Assembly: GCA_003696875.1 (NCBI GenBank)
Contig: RFHL01000031.1
Coordinates: 1-8,984, forward strand
Source: Bacteroidota bacterium
GTDB taxonomy: Bacteria; Bacteroidota; Bacteroidia; J057
Reading direction: 5' to 3'
DNA: 8,984 nucleotides
The position numbers were made by a program, and so were the translations under genes. Below are positions 5,834 through 8,984 of the stretch, piece by piece. Position 1 is the first letter of the stretch, and every line of letters starts with the position of its first letter. The notes under the pieces were generated by a model. The model was not told where the DNA came from. It worked only from the letters and a program-made list of their open reading frames with translations, and did not search any database.

Positions 5834-5859
5834 AGGATCGGAGATGAGTCTTGCGGGTT

Positions 5860-5879
5860 GTTTCCCTTAAAAGGGAAAC
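5860..5879. repeat. Near-perfect 20-base palindrome in the PPK2-arsC gap
   Basis: GTTTCCCTT (5860-5868) is the reverse complement of AAGGGAAAC (5871-5879), separated by AA. As RNA it gives an 8-bp stem with a four-base loop. No T-run follows on either strand. It could be a regulator-binding site for the arsC-like gene, whose start is 64 bases away, or an RNA-processing hairpin between co-transcribed genes. Confidence 0.5.
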
Positions 5880-5934
5880 GGGGCGGCGCGGAAGGGTTCA
5901 TAAGAAGTCAGAAAGGCAGAAGATGGCTTGAAAG

Positions 5935-5954
5935 CTTCGAACCCGGAACTTCGA
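5935..5954. repeat. 14-mer intergenic repeat, copy B, after the PPK2 stop codon
   Basis: CTTCGA followed by the 14-mer ACCCGGAACTTCGA (5941-5954) repeats sequence found at 1045-1058. The 17-mer CTTCGAACCCGGAACTT is shared between 5935-5951 and 1053-1069. It sits 8 bases beyond the leftward stop codon at 5965-5963, in the same orientation and relative position as copy A. Confidence 0.68.
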
Positions 5955-5962
5955 GCATGTTC

Positions 5963-6838
5963 TCAACTGCTCAAAGCGTCCCGGAAAGACTGGAGCTCGG
6001 CTTGTCGGGCTTCATCCACCTTGGGATAGCACATATCCATGGCTTTCAGCGCGTCGACAATCACCTGGGAGACGATGAGGCGCATATTCTTTTTGTCATC
6101 GGCTGGGACCACGATCCATGGTGAGTCAGGGGTAGCAGTGGCGTTGATGGCGTCTTCGTAAGCCGTCATGTAGCTGTCCCAATGCTTTCGCTCCTTGACG
6201 TCGCCCTCGGCAAACTTCCAGTTCTTGGCGGGGGTATCGATGCGGTCCAGGAAGCGCAGGCGCTGCTCCTCTTTGGAGAGGTTGAGGAAAAACTTGATCA
6301 CCCGCGTGCCGTTGCGGTGGAGGTAGCGTTCAAAGCTGCGGATATCCTCGTAGCGCTGCTGCCATACCGCGTTGAGGTCGTGGGTCAGTTCGGCGGGGAG
6401 CTTCTGCGCGCCGGTCAGGATGCCGGGGTGTACCCGCACCACGAGCACCTCCTCGTAGTAGGAGCGGTTGAAGATGCCGATGCGGCCCCGGGCTGGCAGG
6501 GCCTTGGTGGTGCGCCACATAAAGTCATGGTCGAGCTCGTTGTCGCTCGGGCGCTTGAAGGCATGAACCACGACGCCATGGGGATTGACCCCCGACATGA
6601 CCCGCCGGATGGTGCCGTCTTTTCCCGCTGCATCCATGGCCTGAAAAATCAGCAGCATGGAGTAGCGGTCATGGGCATACATCATGTTTTGGAGCTCGTC
6701 TATCTCATCCTGATAGGCTTCGAGGCGCTTTTTGTAGTCTTTTTTGCCGTCGTAAACCGCCTCAATGTGGGTAGGGTGATCTTTCCGGCGAAAGGGCTTT
6801 TCGCCGGTGACGAAGAATGCAGTCGTGTCTATGGGCAT
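5963..6838 (-). CDS. PPK2-family polyphosphate:nucleotide phosphotransferase
   Basis: This cytosolic kinase moves phosphate between inorganic polyphosphate and nucleotides. It has 291 residues, the length of single-domain PPK2 enzymes. Walker A is AMDAAGKDG (67-75), with a lysine that contacts the polyphosphate/nucleotide phosphates. Walker B lies in GRIGIFNRSYYEEV (118-131). A lid-type helical segment rich in Lys/Arg (KEEQRLRFLDR, DVKERKHWDSY) follows. The NRSYYEEVLVVRVHP form resembles class III/PPK2_rel_1 enzymes, some of which phosphorylate both AMP and ADP; that class assignment is by pattern and not certain. The ATG at 6838 gives the normal N-terminus, although no good ribosome site precedes it. 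Upstream is the AT-rich gap, and 167 bases downstream is the arsC-like gene. No PPK1 or exopolyphosphatase gene is in view, so its direction in vivo (ATP regeneration or storage) cannot be judged. Confidence 0.94.
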   Translation of the reverse strand: MPIDTTAFFVTGEKPFRRKDHPTHIEAVYDGKKDYKKRLEAYQDEIDELQNMMYAHDRYSMLLIFQAMDAAGKDGTIRRVMSGVNPHGVVVHAFKRPSDNELDHDFMWRTTKALPARGRIGIFNRSYYEEVLVVRVHPGILTGAQKLPAELTHDLNAVWQQRYEDIRSFERYLHRNGTRVIKFFLNLSKEEQRLRFLDRIDTPAKNWKFAEGDVKERKHWDSYMTAYEDAINATATPDSPWIVVPADDKKNMRLIVSQVIVDALKAMDMCYPKVDEARQAELQSFRDALSS

Positions 6839-6927
6839 GGGCTTTCGGCATGAAGGTGAAAAGGAAAGCGGAATATACAGAATGGAATGAAAACATGCTC
6901 ACAAGGAGCTTGGAAAGCCCAGTCCCC

Positions 6928-6959
6928 TTGCCTGGTGCTTCCTGGCAGGCAAATTTTTT
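6928..6959 (+). terminator. Intrinsic-terminator-like hairpin, first in the PPK2-methyltransferase gap
   Basis: TTGCCTG (6928-6934) pairs perfectly with CAGGCAA (6946-6952) around an 11-base loop, followed by A and six T's (6954-6959). The T-run is also half of an AT palindrome (AAATTTT at 6951-6957, AAAATTT at 6960-6966). There is no rightward gene upstream, so it would end either a short RNA or transcription antisense to the PPK2 leader. Confidence 0.45.
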
Positions 6960-7119
6960 AAAATTTCAGTATGTAGTGAAAACAATCTTGTTTAATGTTT
7001 GGTTCATTCCGGTAAACAATTCGGTGCCAGACAGCCTGTCGTGACGCCCCCAAGCCTACACATGACATGATCTCATTTCCTTTCTGATAAAGATTTTTTG
7101 TGGATGGATTTTAGGTGAA

Positions 7120-7146
7120 GGTCCCGGCGTGAGCCGGGGCCTTTTT
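7120..7146 (+). terminator. Strong intrinsic terminator or attenuator ahead of the methyltransferase gene
   Basis: GGTCCCGGC (7120-7128) pairs with GCCGGGGCC (7133-7141) over nine positions with one G-U pair. It closes a GTGA tetraloop of the stable GNRA type and is followed by TTTTT (7142-7146). This is the best intrinsic terminator in the window. It lies 51 bases before the methyltransferase start and points the same way, so it either ends an upstream untranslated RNA or attenuates a long leader. Confidence 0.72.
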
Positions 7147-7177
7147 GCTGCCTACCCTCAGAAAATCCGTATATTGT
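7144..7177 (+). promoter_or_regulatory. Weak candidate Bacteroidota-type promoter for the methyltransferase gene
   Basis: TTTG at 7144-7147 could be a -33 box, and TATATTGT at 7170-7177 a poor -7 box (four of the six fixed bases of TAnnTTTG). The spacer is 22 bases, one longer than usual. It would start transcription about 15 bases before the ATG, beyond the terminator, letting the gene escape termination. The match is weak. Confidence 0.22.
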
Positions 7178-7197
7178 CCCCTGCCAACGCCGCTGTC

Positions 7198-7695
7198 ATG
7201 GATGAGATCATCGCCAAGACCTACATGGACAGCCCTCTGGGCCCCCTGGAATTGACCGCCACCGAAGCGGGCATCCGCTCGGTGCGCTTCATCGACTATC
7301 CCACCTATGAGATCCGGCCGGATCATCCCCACCTTCTTTCCTGCATAGAGGAACTGGAGGCCTACTTTGCCGGCAAGCGGACCCACTTTACGGTATTCCT
7401 CGATCTGGCTGGAACGCCCTTTCAGCAGCGGGTGTGGCGGGCGCTGCGGGAGATTCCGCTGGGCACGACCCATTCCTACCTCGAAGTCGCCAAGGCAATA
7501 CAAGCCCCGGAGGCCGTACGTGCCGTAGGCAGTGCCTGTGCCCGCAACCAGCATTGGTTGCTCGTGCCCTGTCACCGCGTGATCGGCAGCGACGGCAAGC
7601 TCACCGGCTATGCCGCCGGTCTCCAGCGCAAGCGCTGGCTCCTGCACCACGAGCAGGGGATGCTCTACGGCCAGCAGACCCGGCTTTTTGAGTAG
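7198..7695 (+). CDS. ogt: Methylated-DNA-[protein]-cysteine S-methyltransferase
   Basis: This 165-residue suicide repair protein transfers the alkyl group from O6-alkylguanine in DNA to its own cysteine. The active-site motif PCHRVIG places the acceptor Cys at 125. GTPFQQRVWRALREIPLGTTHSY (73-95) is the conserved helix region, RAVGSACARN (108-117) precedes the active site and contains the finger-type Arg108, and the N-terminal domain has SPLGPLELTATEAGI. The usual Asn-Pro eight residues before the Cys is Asn-Gln here, a mild departure. The start at 7198 matches the normal Ogt N-terminus. An in-frame GTG at 7129 lies in the terminator loop and is rejected. There is no Ada-type regulatory domain, so alkylation-induced control through methyl phosphotriesters is not expected. 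It converges on the dehydrogenase gene, with 7 bases between stops. Confidence 0.95.
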   Translation: MDEIIAKTYMDSPLGPLELTATEAGIRSVRFIDYPTYEIRPDHPHLLSCIEELEAYFAGKRTHFTVFLDLAGTPFQQRVWRALREIPLGTTHSYLEVAKAIQAPEAVRAVGSACARNQHWLLVPCHRVIGSDGKLTGYAAGLQRKRWLLHHEQGMLYGQQTRLFE

Positions 7696-7707
7696 CCAGC
7701 GGCTACT
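7691..7707. repeat. Inverted repeat containing both convergent TAG stop codons
   Basis: AGTAGCC (7691-7697) and GGCTACT (7701-7707) form a perfect 7-bp inverted repeat with an AGC loop. Each arm holds the TAG of one gene: the methyltransferase on the plus strand (7693-7695) and the dehydrogenase on the minus strand (7705-7703). No T-run follows on either side, so it is only a weak bidirectional terminator candidate. Confidence 0.5.
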
Positions 7708-8984
7708 GTACCCGGAGTTTCATGACTTGCCGGGTCCCCAGATGGCCCTGGACCTCCAGTACATACAAGCCTGTCTTGAGGCCCGCACGATGGAGGGTAA
7801 AGGCGTGTCCCGAAAGTCCGCTATGGTGGCGGAGGCGACGCCCTTGTAAGTCGTACAGGTGTAGCGAGAAGACCTCCTGCCCGGCTCCTGGCAGGTCGAT
7901 GGTAGCTGATTCCCGCAGCGGGTGAGGATAGACGCGGAGGGCAGTCCGCGTTTGGGTCGGATCCAGGGCCGTGTTGGCGTCGGTGACGCGGTAGATGTGG
8001 CCGGAGCCGTAGGCTGCCACATACAGCTCACCCTCGGCGTCTTCGCCAAAGGTACTGCATTCGTCCACCCCCAGCAGATTGCCCTGAAAGGTGCTACCCC
8101 AGCCGCCGCTCCCATCGGGAAAGACGGTCCAGAAGTTGCCGCTCTTATAGTCGCCCAGCACGTAGTGTCCCTGCAAGGGGGGAAAGTCTTCCCCCCGGTA
8201 CACATAGCCGCCGGTGATAGACTTGCCGGTGCTCACGCTGTTGTGAAGATAAGAGAATATGGGACCGGTATAGAGGTGGACCGTGCCGCAGCCGCTGCTG
8301 TTGTAGGTCTGGTCCCCCTCCAGGCAGCGCCAGCCGTAGTTGAGGCCGCCGGGGCTGCCGGCCGCTTCGAAGGATACCTCCTCATACTGATCCTGTCCCA
8401 CATCGGCAATCCACATGTCACCGGTGCCCCGGTCAAAGGAGAAGCGCCAGGGATTGCGCCAGCCCAGAGACCAGATCTCGTCCCGGGTGGAGGGGTCATT
8501 GACGAAGGGGTTGTCGGCAGGGATGCCATAGGGCGTGCCCTGGTCCACATCGAGGCGCAGTATCTTGCCCAGCAGGCTGAGGCGGTTTTGGGCGTAGTTG
8601 TCGGGATCGCCCCCGCTGCCCCCATCGCCCAGGCTGGCATAGAGGTAACCGTCTGGTCCGAAGTTGAGGTCGCCGGCATTGTGGTTGTTATAGGGCTGGG
8701 AAATCTCCAGCAGGATCAGCTCTGAGGAAATATCGGCCCGGCTGCTGTCTTGTGGGTCCCGGCTGAAGCGGGAGATGCGGGTGCGCTTAGTGGCGTTGGT
8801 CCCGGTGATGTAGTTGACGTAAAAATAACCGTTTTGGGCATAGTCGGGGTGAAAGGCCAGGCCGAGCAGGCCTTGCTCGGTGGCATTGTCCCGGACCTGG
8901 CTGCGTATATCGAGAAAAGGCGTGCTCTGGACGACCCCGCTGGCTGTTGTCACCCAGATCTGCCCCGGCCGCTCTACCACAAAA
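7703..8984 (-). CDS. Secreted PQQ-type glucose/sorbosone dehydrogenase with T9SS tail, 5' end missing
   Basis: The frame is open to the right edge, beginning with Phe-Val-Val-Glu-Arg-Pro-Gly, a typical early beta-propeller strand (FVVExPGxI). The signal peptide and start are therefore outside; 426 residues are visible. The family oxidises sugars at the periplasm or cell surface using PQQ and calcium. Signature residues present include His101 in NNHNAGDLNFGPDG (catalytic-base position), the SLGDGG strand, Arg176-Asn177 in LGWRNPWRFSFD, and DVGQDQYEEV (194-203), which match PQQ-binding segments of soluble aldose dehydrogenases. Residues about 349-426 (LRVYPHPLRESATIDL ... LYDLQGRRL ... LKTGLYVLEV ... 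QVMKLRV) are a full T9SS type A sorting domain, so the protein should be exported and possibly surface-attached. Such enzymes often accompany ThuA domains in Bacteroidota. The true substrate is unknown. Confidence 0.93.
   Translation of the reverse strand, partial: FVVERPGQIWVTTASGVVQSTPFLDIRSQVRDNATEQGLLGLAFHPDYAQNGYFYVNYITGTNATKRTRISRFSRDPQDSSRADISSELILLEISQPYNNHNAGDLNFGPDGYLYASLGDGGSGGDPDNYAQNRLSLLGKILRLDVDQGTPYGIPADNPFVNDPSTRDEIWSLGWRNPWRFSFDRGTGDMWIADVGQDQYEEVSFEAAGSPGGLNYGWRCLEGDQTYNSSGCGTVHLYTGPIFSYLHNSVSTGKSITGGYVYRGEDFPPLQGHYVLGDYKSGNFWTVFPDGSGGWGSTFQGNLLGVDECSTFGEDAEGELYVAAYGSGHIYRVTDANTALDPTQTRTALRVYPHPLRESATIDLPGAGQEVFSLHLYDLQGRRLRHHSGLSGHAFTLHRAGLKTGLYVLEVQGHLGTRQVMKLRVQ

Larger units (their letters stand above)
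6839..7197. other. AT-rich gene-free region with possible small RNA
   Basis: No supportable protein gene lies in these 359 bases; the 75-codon frame at 6817-7044 has no recognisable family features and overlaps the PPK2 start. The stretch from about 6850 to 7119 is visibly more AT-rich than the flanking genes. It lies between divergent PPK2 and methyltransferase genes and should hold their promoters. Two rightward terminator-like hairpins occur at 6928-6959 and 7120-7146 with no rightward gene before them. AATGTTTG at 6994-7001 matches five of the six fixed bases of the Bacteroidota -7 box, but lacks a clear -33 element. An untranslated RNA ending at about 7146 would fit; no known RNA family was recognised. 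Confidence 0.5.

Noticed and set aside
6817..7044. 75-codon plus-strand frame at the start of the AT-rich gap
   Set aside because: It overlaps the PPK2 start, runs through a terminator-like hairpin, and has no recognisable motif.
7129..7197. Upstream GTG start for the methyltransferase
   Set aside because: The GTG is in the terminator loop, and the added residues do not resemble the Ogt family.

Overview
The window looks like chromosomal DNA from a GC-rich member of the Bacteroidota. Two proteins end in Por/type IX secretion (T9SS) type A sorting domains, which are essentially restricted to that phylum. Both visible signal peptides end in Ala-Gln (LVA|Q, SFA|Q), a Bacteroidota habit. Shine-Dalgarno sequences are weak or absent. 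The mix of T9SS cargo, high GC and short heptad-type intergenic repeats suggests a Saprospiria/Lewinella-like or Rhodothermia-like lineage, but I cannot settle the genus. No transposase, phage gene, CRISPR array, rRNA or tRNA is visible.

Layout. (1) Bases 1-3728 read leftward. A CNB-CBS-DUF294 regulatory nucleotidyltransferase (start 3728) is coupled by a TGATG overlap to a DnaQ-like DEDDh 3'-5' exonuclease. A repeat-bearing gap follows, then a 150-residue single-pass membrane/coiled-coil protein of unknown function, and 7 bases later a secreted choice-of-anchor-J-like protein that runs off the left edge. (2) Bases 3729-4212 are a gene-free divergent region with a G10 tract and a perfect 19-base palindrome. 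(3) Bases 4213-5430 read rightward: a secreted ThuA-like protein with a T9SS tail. (4) Bases 5439-6838 read leftward: a PPK2-family polyphosphate kinase, then an ArsC/Spx-like thioredoxin-fold protein, separated by 167 bases packed with repeats. (5) Bases 6839-7197 are a gene-free AT-rich region with two rightward intrinsic-terminator-like hairpins and no gene in front of them. (6) Bases 7198-7695 read rightward: an O6-methylguanine-DNA methyltransferase. (7) Bases 7703-8984 read leftward: a PQQ-type glucose/sorbosone dehydrogenase with a T9SS tail, truncated by the right edge.

How the parts relate. Most of the window is ordinary housekeeping plus exported carbohydrate-related proteins. ThuA and glucose/sorbosone-dehydrogenase domains often occur together in Bacteroidota, sometimes in one polypeptide; here they are separate secreted proteins about 2.3 kb apart. 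The CNB-CBS-DUF294 plus exonuclease pair recurs in other bacteria beside acetate/solute symporters and has no settled biochemical role. It is the most system-like unit here. The least explained sequence is intergenic: a 14-mer repeat placed just after two different stop codons, a heptanucleotide array touching the arsC-like start codon, an 11-bp inverted repeat enclosing both candidate starts of the coiled-coil gene, and the possible small-RNA region before the methyltransferase gene.
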